Shown here one piece after another: positions 17,040 to 26,642 of a stretch of DNA of 64,000 nucleotides (position 1 is its first letter; each line of letters begins with the position of its first letter). Made by a program: the position numbers and the translations under genes. The DNA comes from Streptomyces sp. NBC_01445 (GTDB lineage: Bacteria > Actinomycetota > Actinomycetes > Streptomycetales > Streptomycetaceae): assembly GCF_035918235.1 (NCBI RefSeq), contig NZ_CP109485.1, positions 2,294,001 to 2,358,000 on the forward strand, in the 5' to 3' direction. The notes below the pieces were generated by a model, which saw nothing but the letters and a program-made list of their open reading frames with translations, was not told the origin of the DNA and did not search any database.

Positions 17040-17449
17040 GTAGCCGTCTGTGGGGACGCCGCCGCGCGCTCGCCGCCGGTACCGGGACCGGCACCGTGAT
17101 CGCCCTGCTCGTTGCCGCGATCCTCTTTGTCATCGCCGCGCCTGGTGTCCCTTCGGCCTGGTGGCCGCAGACCGGGGACGCGTTCGCTTCCTCGCCCAGC
17201 GCTCCATCCGACGCGGTCACCACGCCGGTTCAAGGCGCTGCACACGGGCAGGCACCTGCCGCCACACCGTCCCACGAGTCCGAGGTGTGTGACGCGATCG
17301 TGGGGCCGGCGCACAGCTACTGCCTGGGTGCCCCGGCCCCACAGTCCTCCAGCGGCAAGATCACGCTGGCTGATGCGTGGCCGCTGGGTGTCCTCGGGGT
17401 CGGCATCGCGGCCCTCTTCATTGTCAGCCGCCGTGGTCGGGGGCTGTGA
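17036..17449 (+). CDS. conjugation operon membrane protein, unknown
   Basis: A 137-residue protein with an N-terminal hydrophobic segment (VIALLVAAILFVIAAPGVP), a Pro/Ser/Ala-rich outer region containing two cysteines (EVCDAIVGPAHSYCLG), and a C-terminal membrane segment (PLGVLGVGIAALFIVS). The two cysteines could form a disulfide outside the membrane. GTG start with a 4-bp overlap. No family recognised. Confidence 0.75.
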   Translation: MSSRLWGRRRALAAGTGTGTVIALLVAAILFVIAAPGVPSAWWPQTGDAFASSPSAPSDAVTTPVQGAAHGQAPAATPSHESEVCDAIVGPAHSYCLGAPAPQSSSGKITLADAWPLGVLGVGIAALFIVSRRGRGL

Positions 17450-20241
17450 TGCGGCGCCCGGATCGCGGCACGCTGCGTGCGGCCGGCTTCGTCGCGCTGT
17501 TGGTGACGGTGTTCCTCACGGTGAACACGTCGGCCGCCTACGCCGCCACCAGTGCGAGTGCGGAAGGCGGGCTGCTGTCCCCGCTGGAGCTGAACACCTC
17601 CGAAGGTGTCTCCCTCAAGGGCTACGAACTCGGGGCGCAGGGCGGCAGCATTTTCTCGTTCTCGACCAACTGGCAGGCGATGATCCTCGGCGGCTTGTTC
17701 ACCGTGGTCCGGGTTTTCGTGGGGTTGGCGTGCTGGGCGATCGAGGTCGCCTACCGCTTCCCGCTGCTGAAGGTGCTGACGAAGCCGGCGCAGCGGCTGT
17801 CTGAGATCTACACCGAGACGGTTGTCGATGATCTCGGCCTCAAGAGCATGCTGCTGGCGTGGGCGTTCGTGTTCGGGCTCGTCCTGGTGGTGCGCGGCAA
17901 GCATGCCAAGGGGTTCGGTGAGATCGCGCTCACGCTGGTGATCGGAGCATTGGCCGCCTCGGTGTTCGTCACGCCGAACTTCCTGCTCGGCAAGGACGGT
18001 CCGATTCTGCAGACCCAGTCAGCTGCAGCTGAGGTCGCCCAGACGACCGTGAACGCCCATTCCTGGGGCGGCAAGATCTCCTCGGACGATCCGTGCGCGA
18101 CCGTGTCCGGGCCTGCGTATCAGACGTGCTACGACGCCCAGGACGCCAAGGCACCTGAGGCGCAGAAGATCGCGAAGCCGATCCAGGACGCAGTGACCAA
18201 CTCCCTCGTGGTCAAGCCCTTCATGCTGCTCGAATACGGCCGGATCCTCGACCCGGCCACTCCGGCCGACCGCAAGGCCTACCAGGTGCACCTGAAGTGG
18301 GTGTCCGGCGGCTACGACACCAACGACGGCCCGAAGGACGAGGACAAGGACGATCCCTGCCGTCTGATCAAGGGCCCGGCCAGGCAGTACTGCGAGCGCG
18401 AGCCCGGCGACAAGGGTCCCGACACGCTGCCGGAACTGACGCCGGGCGGCAAACTCCTCGATGAGGTCGCTCCGGTCCTGTCCAAGCACGACCAGGAGTT
18501 CGCTGCCTTCCTCAAGGATCTGAAGAGTGCGGGGCCGGTCGGCAAGAAGTGCGCCGAGTACGCGGAGCAGCCCACCTGGTGGCGCGTCTCCGGCGTCGTC
18601 ATGGTGTTCATCGCAGCCCTGCTGATCTGTGCGCTGCTTCTGTCTGCCGCCATGGTCCTCGTGGGGATCACGGCGGTGTGCGCGGGGGCCGCCGCAAGCG
18701 GCGGGGTGTGCTTCGTGTGGGGCATGCTGCCCGGCCCGAGCAGGTCAGCGGTGTGGAAATGGCTGGCCCTGTTCGGGGTTTCGATGGCCGCGATCCTCGC
18801 CGTCGCCGCGTTCATCCCGGCAGTCGGGATCACCATCGACGTCATTCTGACCGACGGGCCGGACCTGCTGGCCGAGCGCCTCCTCCTTATCGATGTCGTG
18901 GCGCTCGTTGGCCTCGCCTTCCACCGCCGCCTCCTGATGGTGATCACCTCGTTCAGCCAGCGCCTCACGCTGCGCATGCGGTACGCGAAGATCGGCGGCA
19001 GCCATATGGCGGGCGACTCTCAGTTGGGGGCCGCGCTCGCCATGAGCGGCGCGGAGGGCGGCTTTTTCACCGCGGGGTCGCTGCGCGGCCATGGCAGGAC
19101 GGGGCTCGGCACGGGCGGCCTCCTGCAGGGCGTGCTCGGTGGTCTGAGCGACGGGGCCGGGATGCCGGGCGATCCGGCGCGGCTGCTGGCCGACGCAAAC
19201 GCGGAGGCCTCACGCGGCCTCGCCCCTGTCGGTGCGGCTGTCCTGGGGGCCCGTCTTGTCACGGGTGGTGCCTGGGCAGCGCTGGTCGGGAGGAATCCGG
19301 GCGCTGCCAAGCTCAACTCCCTTCGCAAGCCGACGGCTGAGGACGATGTCAACGGGAGCGCCAATGGCAACGGAGGTGCCAGTGGGCAGGGCTCCACGTC
19401 TGCGGGAGGGCTCAACAAGGCTGCTGGCGGGCCTCGGGACCGCTATCGCGACGACGACGGGCGGGTTATTGACCCGGACACGGGCGAGGTCCTGCACGAT
19501 CAGAAGACAGACGGCACGCTCTTGTCGACGCGCGCCCACAACCGCCTGGTGCGCCTGAGGGGATATCGCATCGCCCACCAGGGCGGCCGCATGTTCTACG
19601 GGGCGACGATGGGCTTGCCCGTCACCGCCCGCACCGCCCGGACCAGCGCTTCCCGTGCTACGGGCGACGCCCGACAGCAGTTGAGAGTGTGGAGCAACAC
19701 GCTGCGTCAGGACGGCCGCTCCTGGGGCAGCATGCTCCAGCAGCCCTCCAGGCAGCCATCGTCCAGCAGCGGCCGCATCACCGGCACCTCCAGCGGCACC
19801 ACCGCACGCCCCGTACGGGCGACGGCCGCCGCGGCCGCACCCACCGGGCGCACCGGGACATCCGGCTCGAGCGTCCCGAACCCTGCTGCTGCCACGTCGT
19901 GGAGCACGGTGACTGCACCGTCCGGACCCAGGGCCGTCGGTCCCAGGCTGAGCCCCGCTTCGGGGAGTGCGGGGACTCCGGCTTCCGGCCCTGGGGCCGT
20001 CGGTCCCAGGCCTCGCCCGAACGCAACGCCCCCGGCGCAGCCCCAGCCTGGGCTGCAGCCGCCTCCGGCGGGCAGTACAGGGCGCGTGTCTGGCTCGCCG
20101 CGGCGGCGCAGCGGTGGGCTCGGCTCCTCCGATGCCGCACGACAAGCCGCGCAGGACATGTTCCGTCGCATCCAGGAGAACAACGCCCGTAGCCCGCGTC
20201 CCGCTGATGACACGGACCAGGACGGTGGTGACGACGAGTGA
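17449..20241 (+). CDS. VirB6/TrbL-like polytopic conjugation protein
   Basis: A 930-residue protein with a signal-like N-terminus (AAGFVALLVTVFLTVNTSAAYA). Several membrane segments follow near residues 85-105, 140-165, 380-430 and 440-490 (VVMVFIAALLICALLLSAAM, ALFGVSMAAILAVAAFIPAV). The cytoplasmic tail after about 520 is Gly/Pro/Ser-rich and low-complexity. An outer loop carries cysteine pairs (DDPCATVSGPAYQTCYDA; DDPCRLIKGPARQYC). The arrangement is that of VirB6-type inner-membrane channel components. The start is ATG 17449, which overlaps the previous stop (TGATG). Confidence 0.82.
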   Translation: MRRPDRGTLRAAGFVALLVTVFLTVNTSAAYAATSASAEGGLLSPLELNTSEGVSLKGYELGAQGGSIFSFSTNWQAMILGGLFTVVRVFVGLACWAIEVAYRFPLLKVLTKPAQRLSEIYTETVVDDLGLKSMLLAWAFVFGLVLVVRGKHAKGFGEIALTLVIGALAASVFVTPNFLLGKDGPILQTQSAAAEVAQTTVNAHSWGGKISSDDPCATVSGPAYQTCYDAQDAKAPEAQKIAKPIQDAVTNSLVVKPFMLLEYGRILDPATPADRKAYQVHLKWVSGGYDTNDGPKDEDKDDPCRLIKGPARQYCEREPGDKGPDTLPELTPGGKLLDEVAPVLSKHDQEFAAFLKDLKSAGPVGKKCAEYAEQPTWWRVSGVVMVFIAALLICALLLSAAMVLVGITAVCAGAAASGGVCFVWGMLPGPSRSAVWKWLALFGVSMAAILAVAAFIPAVGITIDVILTDGPDLLAERLLLIDVVALVGLAFHRRLLMVITSFSQRLTLRMRYAKIGGSHMAGDSQLGAALAMSGAEGGFFTAGSLRGHGRTGLGTGGLLQGVLGGLSDGAGMPGDPARLLADANAEASRGLAPVGAAVLGARLVTGGAWAALVGRNPGAAKLNSLRKPTAEDDVNGSANGNGGASGQGSTSAGGLNKAAGGPRDRYRDDDGRVIDPDTGEVLHDQKTDGTLLSTRAHNRLVRLRGYRIAHQGGRMFYGATMGLPVTARTARTSASRATGDARQQLRVWSNTLRQDGRSWGSMLQQPSRQPSSSSGRITGTSSGTTARPVRATAAAAAPTGRTGTSGSSVPNPAAATSWSTVTAPSGPRAVGPRLSPASGSAGTPASGPGAVGPRPRPNATPPAQPQPGLQPPPAGSTGRVSGSPRRRSGGLGSSDAARQAAQDMFRRIQENNARSPRPADDTDQDGGDDE

Positions 20242-21413
20242 ACAGTCGCCGGCCGCAGCGCCGCTCACGCCGTTTCCTCAAGTGGGGCCTGGTCTTGGGC
20301 CTCTTTCTCGCCCTGACCGTAAGTTGCATGGCTCCCTTGTCCGGCGCGGCCGACAGACTGGCCTTGCTGTCCCAGCAGGACAACGCCGACGTGGGCCTCG
20401 CCGGGGCCGGCAGCAGCGCGGACATTCCGCCGCGGATGCTCGAGGCCTACAAGAACGCCGTGCAGCTGATCGGTTCGAGGGTGCCGCATTGTCGGGGGAT
20501 GCGCTGGCCGGTCCTGGCCGGGATCGCGAAGGTCGAGTCCAACCACGCCTCCGGACGCTACATCGCATCCGACGGCGACATCCGGCCCAAGATTTACGGA
20601 GTGCTGCTCAACGGCTCTGGCGCGGGCGGCAACACCAGCGTGTTCACCGACACCGACGGCGGGAAGTGGGATGGCACCGCTTCGGGTGAACGCGCGGTTG
20701 GCCCCTTCCAGTTCATGCCCGCCACCTGGGAATCAACAGGCCAGGACGGCAACAAGGACGGGGACCGGGACCCTCACAACGCGGATGACGCCGCGCTCGG
20801 CGCGGCCGTGTATCTGTGCGGGCGCGGGCGCAATCTGCGCAAGGCGGGCCAGCTGCGGGCTGCGATCTTTCAGTACAACCACAGCAATGAGTACGTCGCC
20901 AACGTCAGCGGCTGGATCAGCCAGTACAGCGCTGCCGCTGGGGCCGGTGGCAGCGGCGGCCTCAAGGGCGTCTCCGGCAAGGCGCGGACCGTGCTCGAGG
21001 CCGCTCTCTCGCAGCGCGGCACTCCGTACTCGTGGGGCGGTGGAAACGCCGCCGGCAAGTCGACCGGATCGTGCTGTTCACCCAGCGGCAAGTCCGGCGC
21101 AGGCATCGAGGGATTCGACTGCTCGGGGCTGACGACGTTCGCGTTCGCGCGGGCAGGGATTCGGCTGCCGCGCACGGCGGCAGCCCAGGCCGGGCGTGGC
21201 AGGCGCATTCCCGCGTCGGCGGGGCAAGGGGCGTTGCACCCGGGCGACTTGGTGTTCTTCGGCTATGCCCAGGGGCGGGATTCGACGATCTATCACGTCG
21301 GGATTTATCTCGGCGGCGGGCAGATGGTCAACGCCGCCCGCCCCGGCACCTTCGTCCGGCAGGACCCGGTCGATGCCATGCCCGGCTACGCAGGAGGAGC
21401 CCGACTCCTATGA
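20238..21413 (+). CDS. bifunctional lytic transglycosylase / NlpC-P60 peptidoglycan hydrolase
   Basis: A 391-residue cell-wall hydrolase that would open peptidoglycan for the conjugation channel (VirB1/TcpG role). N-terminal membrane anchor GLVLGLFLALTVSCM. The transglycosylase domain spans about residues 65-220, with likely catalytic Glu in AGIAKVESNHASG near 99 and GPFQFMPATWES near 156. The NlpC/P60 domain spans 255-391, with Cys in GFDCSGLTTFAF near 296 and His in IYHVGIYLGGG near 354. GTG start with a 4-bp overlap. Confidence 0.92.
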   Translation: MNSRRPQRRSRRFLKWGLVLGLFLALTVSCMAPLSGAADRLALLSQQDNADVGLAGAGSSADIPPRMLEAYKNAVQLIGSRVPHCRGMRWPVLAGIAKVESNHASGRYIASDGDIRPKIYGVLLNGSGAGGNTSVFTDTDGGKWDGTASGERAVGPFQFMPATWESTGQDGNKDGDRDPHNADDAALGAAVYLCGRGRNLRKAGQLRAAIFQYNHSNEYVANVSGWISQYSAAAGAGGSGGLKGVSGKARTVLEAALSQRGTPYSWGGGNAAGKSTGSCCSPSGKSGAGIEGFDCSGLTTFAFARAGIRLPRTAAAQAGRGRRIPASAGQGALHPGDLVFFGYAQGRDSTIYHVGIYLGGGQMVNAARPGTFVRQDPVDAMPGYAGGARLL

Positions 21414-22087
21414 CACAACGTCCCGCACCGAATGGGGCGCGCCGTGGCGGCCCGTGGCTGCTGCTCGCGCTGACGGTGGCGCTGGCCGCTCTCGGCGGGG
21501 TGCTCCTGCTTTCCCCGGTGCGAGCCGATGACGCAGCGGGCTCGAGTAGGGCAGTGCGCTCCGCTGCGGCCACCGGAGGTTCCACTGGCGCCCCCGACGG
21601 GCGGCCTGCGCCGACTGACGTGCATCCCTCTGCGCCGACTGCCCAGACGTCTCCGGCGACGAAGAGCGCGCAGGCAGTTGAGTTGCCACCGCGCGGTGAG
21701 GGCAGGGCCGGGGACCGGCAGATCCAGGAGGTGCTGGAGCGCTCCTGGTCGGCCGACCTCCCAGGCGAGCAGGCCACGACTCTTCTCGCCATGGCCAGGA
21801 AGGTCCTGCTCGCCGACGCCACTGGCCTCGGCCGCGGCCAGTTCCCGACTGCCTTCCCTGAGACCGCCGACCGTGGGGGCGCCGTGGTGCCGGCGTTCAC
21901 CCGGATCCGCATCCAGGCCGCCATCGCCCGCCAAGGCACCCGCCCGGGCCTGGCGGTGGTGCACCTGGTGTGGGCCGGGGCCGACCGCGGCGGCACCTAC
22001 ACGGAGGGCCGCCTCACCGACGTCCCCTTCCACCACGCTCGAGGAGACGGCACATGGACTCCCCTGCCGCCCACCACCACGTCATGA
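21410..22087 (+). CDS. secreted or anchored conjugation operon protein, unknown
   Basis: A 225-residue protein with one N-terminal membrane segment (GPWLLLALTVALAALGGVLLL), a Ser/Thr/Pro-rich linker to about residue 100, and a folded C-terminal half (IQEVLERSWSADLPGEQ ... GLAVVHLVWAGADRGGTY). ATG start in a 4-bp overlap with the hydrolase stop. No family recognised. The placement suggests an extracytoplasmic channel component. Confidence 0.75.
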   Translation: MTQRPAPNGARRGGPWLLLALTVALAALGGVLLLSPVRADDAAGSSRAVRSAAATGGSTGAPDGRPAPTDVHPSAPTAQTSPATKSAQAVELPPRGEGRAGDRQIQEVLERSWSADLPGEQATTLLAMARKVLLADATGLGRGQFPTAFPETADRGGAVVPAFTRIRIQAAIARQGTRPGLAVVHLVWAGADRGGTYTEGRLTDVPFHHARGDGTWTPLPPTTTS

Positions 22088-24684
22088 CACGCCTCGCTCT
22101 GCCCGACGCCGTCGACGTCGCCTTCATGCTCGGCCACGGCCTGTGGTGGTTGCTCGTGCACTGGTACGTGCCCCTTGCCCTGGTCCTGGCGGGGTGGGCC
22201 GTGTGGGAGGTGATCACGCACAAGGTGGCGGCGAAGGCCTCGCGCGAGCGGTGCGTGCTGCAGGTGACACCCGCCCCCTACTTTGATCCGGATGAGGAAC
22301 GCGTGCTGCGGCAGGGGATGGCGGTGTTGCAGGCCGCGAACACGCTGCCCTGGTGGGCGCCCAAGCGCAGCCGCGCGGTACGCATCCGGCTGCGCTCGGA
22401 CGAACACCATCCCCTCTCTTACCAGTTGGAAGGGCCCGCGGGCGCGCAGAAGTTCCTGCGCACCAGTTCCTTCGGTGACGCGGTGACGATCAGCGCCCGG
22501 GATCCGGCGGCCGACATCCCGGATGACGGCCGGAAGTTCGAGGTGCGCTCGGAGATGGTGCTGCGTGGTAATCCGGCCGCCTACTTGCGCAAGGTGCCCC
22601 TGGACCCTGACCCGCTGCAGCCCATCGTGGACGCCGTGTCTGCGCTGAAGACGGAGCTCGGCGACCTGGTGGAGATCTGTGTCGATCTGCAGCCCGCTCC
22701 GCGGTGGGCGCTGCGCCTGCAGCGGCGGCAGCTGGTCCAGCGGGCCCGCGGCGAGGAGCAGAGGGAGGCCAGCGCCGTCTCACGGTGGTCGCGCCGGGAG
22801 GCCGCCGCGGCCGCCGATTCCTTGCGCGCCCTCGCCAGCGGCGACACGAAGACCGCCCCCGTGGTGATGCCGCAGGCCCGGCGCATCGACCGGGACAAAG
22901 TGCTCGGCAAGCTCGCCAGCGACGCTCCCCTGGCCCGGGTGCAGATTCTGATCCGCTGCGCCTCCGACCGCGAGGGCCGCGCCAGGGCGTTGGCCTCCCA
23001 AGTTGGGGCAGGTTTCCAGGTGTTCACGAGTGAGGCGCGACTGGCGTCGCGCGGGATCCGCCTGCTGGGCTGGCACTGGGGCCCCGATCAGTGGCCGTTC
23101 AAAACGGGCTGGCAGCGCCGGTGGGACAGCGGACAGAGCCGCCCGCCGCGCGCGAACCTGGCCCGGCTGCCGGAACTCGCCGGGCTGCTCAAGCCGCCCA
23201 CCGTGCATTGCCGTCTGCCGCTGCTGCCCGCCCAACTGCCCACGTTCGAGGCCGACAAGATGAGCGAACTGCTGCTGCAGGGCGCCGTCGTAGAGGCCGA
23301 CGGCACCCGCCGCCTGATCGCCACCTACGAACAGGAGACGCTTTTCGAGACCGGGCTGGGCAAGGCCGGCGGCGGCAAGACGGAACGCGCGCTCGCACAG
23401 GCCATCATGGTCGCCCACGCGGGCGGTGGACTGCTGTATGTGGACCCGCACCGCGACTCCTGGGACCGCGCCGCCCCCTACCTCGCCCACCCCGACATCA
23501 TGGACCGCATCCAGCTCATCGACCTCAACCCTGGCGGCGGCACCGATCCCGTGGGCAGCTGGAACCTGCTCGACATGAGTCACACCCGGCCCCGGCACGA
23601 CGTCGTCGCCTCCGTCGTCGACGGCCTGGCCGCCGGCATGAACTGGGACGACACCCAGACCCCTCGAGGCATCACCATCCTCACCTCCTGCGTCCAAGTC
23701 CTGACCGCCCTCAACAGCCGCGCCTGCCGCAACGGAAAACCGCAGGCCCAGGCCACCGTGTTCCACATCCGGGCCCTGCTCACCGACAAAGACTTCCGCA
23801 CCCAGGCCCTTCGCACAGTGCTCGGCGACCTCGGCGAGGACACGACCAGCTGGTGGACCACCGTGTTCCCCACCCTGTCCTTCGACGCGTTCGGCATCAT
23901 CCTCAACCCCCTCACCCGCCTGGCAGCAAACCCCGTCTACTACGCCTTCCTCGGACAGCCCATCAGCCACTTCGACCTGCGCACCGCCATGGACCACAGA
24001 CGAATCGTGTGGATCTGCACAGCCGGCAACAGCCCCACCGACCGCCTCCTGTCCTCCCTGATCGCACACGAACTGCTACGCGCAGGCCGTTCCCGAAGGG
24101 ACACCCCGACCGGCGACCGCGTCCCGTTCCGCGCCTACCTCGACGAACTGATCACCATCGCCGGAAGCGCACCCGAGTCACTGGCCGCCATGTTCGAAGA
24201 CCTCCGCAAATTCAAGGTCCGCATCCACGGCATGACCCAGGCCCTGGGACGCCTGCCGCAGGCCGTACGCGACGCACTCCTGCAGAACGCCTCATCCCTG
24301 GCGACGACCACCGGCTCCCGCAAGGTCATCGCCTCAATCACCGCCGAGTGGGGCGACAAGCCCACCCCCGAGCAGGTGATCGCGCTGCCCCGCTACCAGC
24401 ACTACGCCTCATTCACCGTCGACGGCCAACGCATCGGCCCCCTACGCCTGCACGGCATCCACCTCGACGACGACTTCAAAAAGCTCGCCCGCCCAAAGGC
24501 CGTCCCTGCCCTGGTCAACGCCGCACAGAAAGGCGCCGGCAGCCGCCCACAGACCGAACAGAGCACTCGCGCCGCAGCCCAGACCGACCACGTCCGCGCT
24601 CACCTCGGCGAGACCACGTCCTCATCCGGCACCGGGGCGACGCCGACCACAAGCGTCGTTGCCCTCACCAAATCGTTCAACTGA
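22054..24684 (+). CDS. VirD4/TraD-like coupling ATPase
   Basis: An 876-residue type IV coupling protein that would deliver DNA to the channel. The N-terminal membrane region is GLWWLLVHWYVPLALVLAGW. Walker A is GLGKAGGGKTERA near residue 433, followed by GGGLLYVDPHRDSWDRA. Walker B is FRAYLDELITIAG near 695 and a glutamine motif GMTQALGRLPQ follows. ATG 22054 has a good GAGGAG site; ATG 22084 overlaps the previous stop (ATGA) and is the alternative. The low-complexity tail after about 830 may be the substrate-recruiting end. Confidence 0.88.
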   Translation: MDSPAAHHHVMTRLALPDAVDVAFMLGHGLWWLLVHWYVPLALVLAGWAVWEVITHKVAAKASRERCVLQVTPAPYFDPDEERVLRQGMAVLQAANTLPWWAPKRSRAVRIRLRSDEHHPLSYQLEGPAGAQKFLRTSSFGDAVTISARDPAADIPDDGRKFEVRSEMVLRGNPAAYLRKVPLDPDPLQPIVDAVSALKTELGDLVEICVDLQPAPRWALRLQRRQLVQRARGEEQREASAVSRWSRREAAAAADSLRALASGDTKTAPVVMPQARRIDRDKVLGKLASDAPLARVQILIRCASDREGRARALASQVGAGFQVFTSEARLASRGIRLLGWHWGPDQWPFKTGWQRRWDSGQSRPPRANLARLPELAGLLKPPTVHCRLPLLPAQLPTFEADKMSELLLQGAVVEADGTRRLIATYEQETLFETGLGKAGGGKTERALAQAIMVAHAGGGLLYVDPHRDSWDRAAPYLAHPDIMDRIQLIDLNPGGGTDPVGSWNLLDMSHTRPRHDVVASVVDGLAAGMNWDDTQTPRGITILTSCVQVLTALNSRACRNGKPQAQATVFHIRALLTDKDFRTQALRTVLGDLGEDTTSWWTTVFPTLSFDAFGIILNPLTRLAANPVYYAFLGQPISHFDLRTAMDHRRIVWICTAGNSPTDRLLSSLIAHELLRAGRSRRDTPTGDRVPFRAYLDELITIAGSAPESLAAMFEDLRKFKVRIHGMTQALGRLPQAVRDALLQNASSLATTTGSRKVIASITAEWGDKPTPEQVIALPRYQHYASFTVDGQRIGPLRLHGIHLDDDFKKLARPKAVPALVNAAQKGAGSRPQTEQSTRAAAQTDHVRAHLGETTSSSGTGATPTTSVVALTKSFN

Positions 24685-25112
24685 AGAACCAGACAGCCAC
24701 ACAAGCAGCTACAGGGGTGGAACTGCGCGCAGTGCGGAGCACGCCTGTACCGAGACTGTCATCTCGGTTATTTCGCACCAATAGCGATCCGCTGCTCGCG
24801 TCCACGGAGCTCTGGGCTTGCGCTCCGCTCTGTCGGTGGCCGTCACCGGCAGCGGTGGTAATTGAAAGTGGTACAGCAATTCCGCGAAGTCGCTGAATCG
24901 CAGGGCAACTTGTCGACATGCGTTCGGGTTGTGACCGGGTAAGTCCCGAGTTGTGAACGGTAACTTACTCATTTTGCTTGGGTTGTTGGATGGCATATGC
25001 GTAACCTTCTGACCACGCAAGCGCATCTGTGCAGCTCGCCCAGGGTGCCCGGGTGCGAACGAAGATGGCGCACCAGTCGTGCCCCTACTGCGTGCTCAAA
25101 CGGGGAGGCAAT
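24685..25112. other. intergenic region between conjugation and secreted-protein genes
   Basis: About 430 bp and lower in GC than its surroundings (for example TTACTCATTTTGCTTGGGTTGTTGG near 24965 in two parts). No supported gene. It probably carries the promoter for the downstream block; GCATATGC near 24993 may be part of it, but this is not more than a suggestion. Confidence 0.45.
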
Positions 25113-25724
25113 ATGAAACGCCAAGCAAACCAGAATGCGCATTCCGCTTTTCGCTTCCGGAACCAGGCCGCCTTGAGTTTCGCGCTGAGCGCCGTCCTCG
25201 TGCTCTGCGGATGTGGCTCATCTGCTGGCGGCGACAATCCATCTGCTAAGTCCCCGGCGACGCCCCCCACACCCTCGGAGTCCTCGACCAAGGCCGATCC
25301 AGAGGCAGCGGAGAAGGCCTCCGTTCTCGACTCCTACCAGCGCATGTGGGCAGAGCAGATGAAGGCGTACCACAAGGCGGACGCCAAGGGAACAGACCTC
25401 ACGAAGTACGCGTCGCTCGACGCGCTGGGAAAGTTCCGCCTGGATCTGGCACACATGAAGGAGAACAGCACCGTCATCAAGGGCGAGCTAGGCCACCAGG
25501 ACACCAAGGTGTCCGCGCTCGATATGAAGGCCAAGACCCCCAAAGCGACGGTGACCGACTGCGTGGATCTGTCCGCCTGGCAGACCTACGACGTCAAGGC
25601 CAAGAAGGTCATCCCTCTCCCGAGCAACCAGCCAATGCGGTACATGGCCACCGCCAAGGCGGAGCGCTGGAACGGCCACTGGATGGTGACTGACTACACG
25701 CCGGACGGGGAGCGGAAGTGCTAA
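25113..25724 (+). CDS. putative lipoprotein
   Basis: A 203-residue exported protein. The start is ATG 25113, which follows GGGGAGG. Signal sequence ALSFALSAVLVLCGC with a lipobox-like LCGC gives lipidation at the cysteine of GCGSS. A Pro/Ser linker and an NTF2-like or DUF4878-like domain follow (SVLDSYQRMWAEQMKAYHKA ... AKAERWNGHWMVTDYTPDG). It may be an accessory surface protein of the transfer or pilus apparatus. Confidence 0.8.
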   Translation: MKRQANQNAHSAFRFRNQAALSFALSAVLVLCGCGSSAGGDNPSAKSPATPPTPSESSTKADPEAAEKASVLDSYQRMWAEQMKAYHKADAKGTDLTKYASLDALGKFRLDLAHMKENSTVIKGELGHQDTKVSALDMKAKTPKATVTDCVDLSAWQTYDVKAKKVIPLPSNQPMRYMATAKAERWNGHWMVTDYTPDGERKC

Positions 25725-26596
25725 GTCGAGCAGCCGTGGCCGGGGTCATCCTGGCCGGGGCATTGACGTCGGGGGCGTACGCGGACGACGGTGGTCCAAC
25801 CGTAGGTAACGACCAGGGCTGTCGGGGTTCGACGCTTTCGGTCACCGTGTGCGCGCAGGCTGGTGGCCACACACCTGGTCACGGCGGATCCCGCGAAGCC
25901 ACGGGCGCGTCCAGCACCTCAGGCAGCGGGAAGTCAGCGGCCCCCAAGTGCACCTATTCGAAGCTCGACCCGCAGCCGCCGGCGAGCAACCTGGCGATGC
26001 AGGACGGCGAGCGTCAGGGCGGCAAGGGCGCGGTCTATCAGGTCCTGTGCCCAGGTACGGCGCGTGTCGGGACGGTGTGGATTCCCGCTGGTCAGCCCGC
26101 GGAGCCCCAGATCGACCCCGAGGTCCTGGCCCGCCGCGCGGCGGACTCCATGAAGCTGGTCGGCCCGGAGATCGCGAGCCCCCGAGCGGCAGGGAGGTAC
26201 GTGGTGGGCATGCCCGCGTGGATGTGGGTCGACGAGTCGCCGACCACCTTCGGACCGAACACGGCTACGGCGACGGCCGGAGACGTGAGCGTCACGGCGA
26301 CGGCGAAGGTGTCGTCGATCCGCTGGAACATGGGTGACGGCACCGAGCCTGAGACCTGCGATGGGCCTGGAACCGAATATCAGGCGTCGATGGGCAAAGC
26401 GAAGTCCCCAGACTGCGGCCACGTCTACGAGCAGGCGTCGACGACCAGTAGGGGCGGCAAGTTCCACGGCACTGCGACAGCCACCTGGACCATCGACTGG
26501 CAGGTGACCGGCGCTCCCGCCAACGCCGGACAGTTCACCGAAGTGCGAGCGAGCCAGTTCTCGGTCGCTGTGCACGAGGTGCAAGTAGTCAACTGA
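25718..26596 (+). CDS. secreted protein of the pilus/conjugation block
   Basis: A 292-residue protein with an N-terminal signal peptide (AAVAGVILAGALTSGAYA), a Ser/Gly linker and a C-terminal beta-rich domain (VVGMPAWMWVDESPTTF, ATAKVSSIRWNMGDGTEPETC, ATATWTIDWQVTGAPANAG). This arrangement is common for secreted proteins beside streptomycete Tad loci. GTG start overlaps the lipoprotein stop by 7 bp. Function unknown. Confidence 0.8.
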   Translation: MLSRAAVAGVILAGALTSGAYADDGGPTVGNDQGCRGSTLSVTVCAQAGGHTPGHGGSREATGASSTSGSGKSAAPKCTYSKLDPQPPASNLAMQDGERQGGKGAVYQVLCPGTARVGTVWIPAGQPAEPQIDPEVLARRAADSMKLVGPEIASPRAAGRYVVGMPAWMWVDESPTTFGPNTATATAGDVSVTATAKVSSIRWNMGDGTEPETCDGPGTEYQASMGKAKSPDCGHVYEQASTTSRGGKFHGTATATWTIDWQVTGAPANAGQFTEVRASQFSVAVHEVQVVN

Positions 26597-26642
26597 CATC
26601 GCGCGACGCCCATCGTCCCCTTGGAAAGGCACCCGACCCGTC

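Noticed and set aside
12573..24684. Classification as a TraB/FtsK-type single-protein conjugation system
   Set aside because: No FtsK-like TraB is present; the gene set is VirB4/VirB6/VirB8/VirD4-like.
23091..24896. 601-codon plus-strand frame overlapping the VirD4-like gene
   Set aside because: Arg/Pro/His-rich out-of-frame translation; the VirD4 frame holds Walker A and B.
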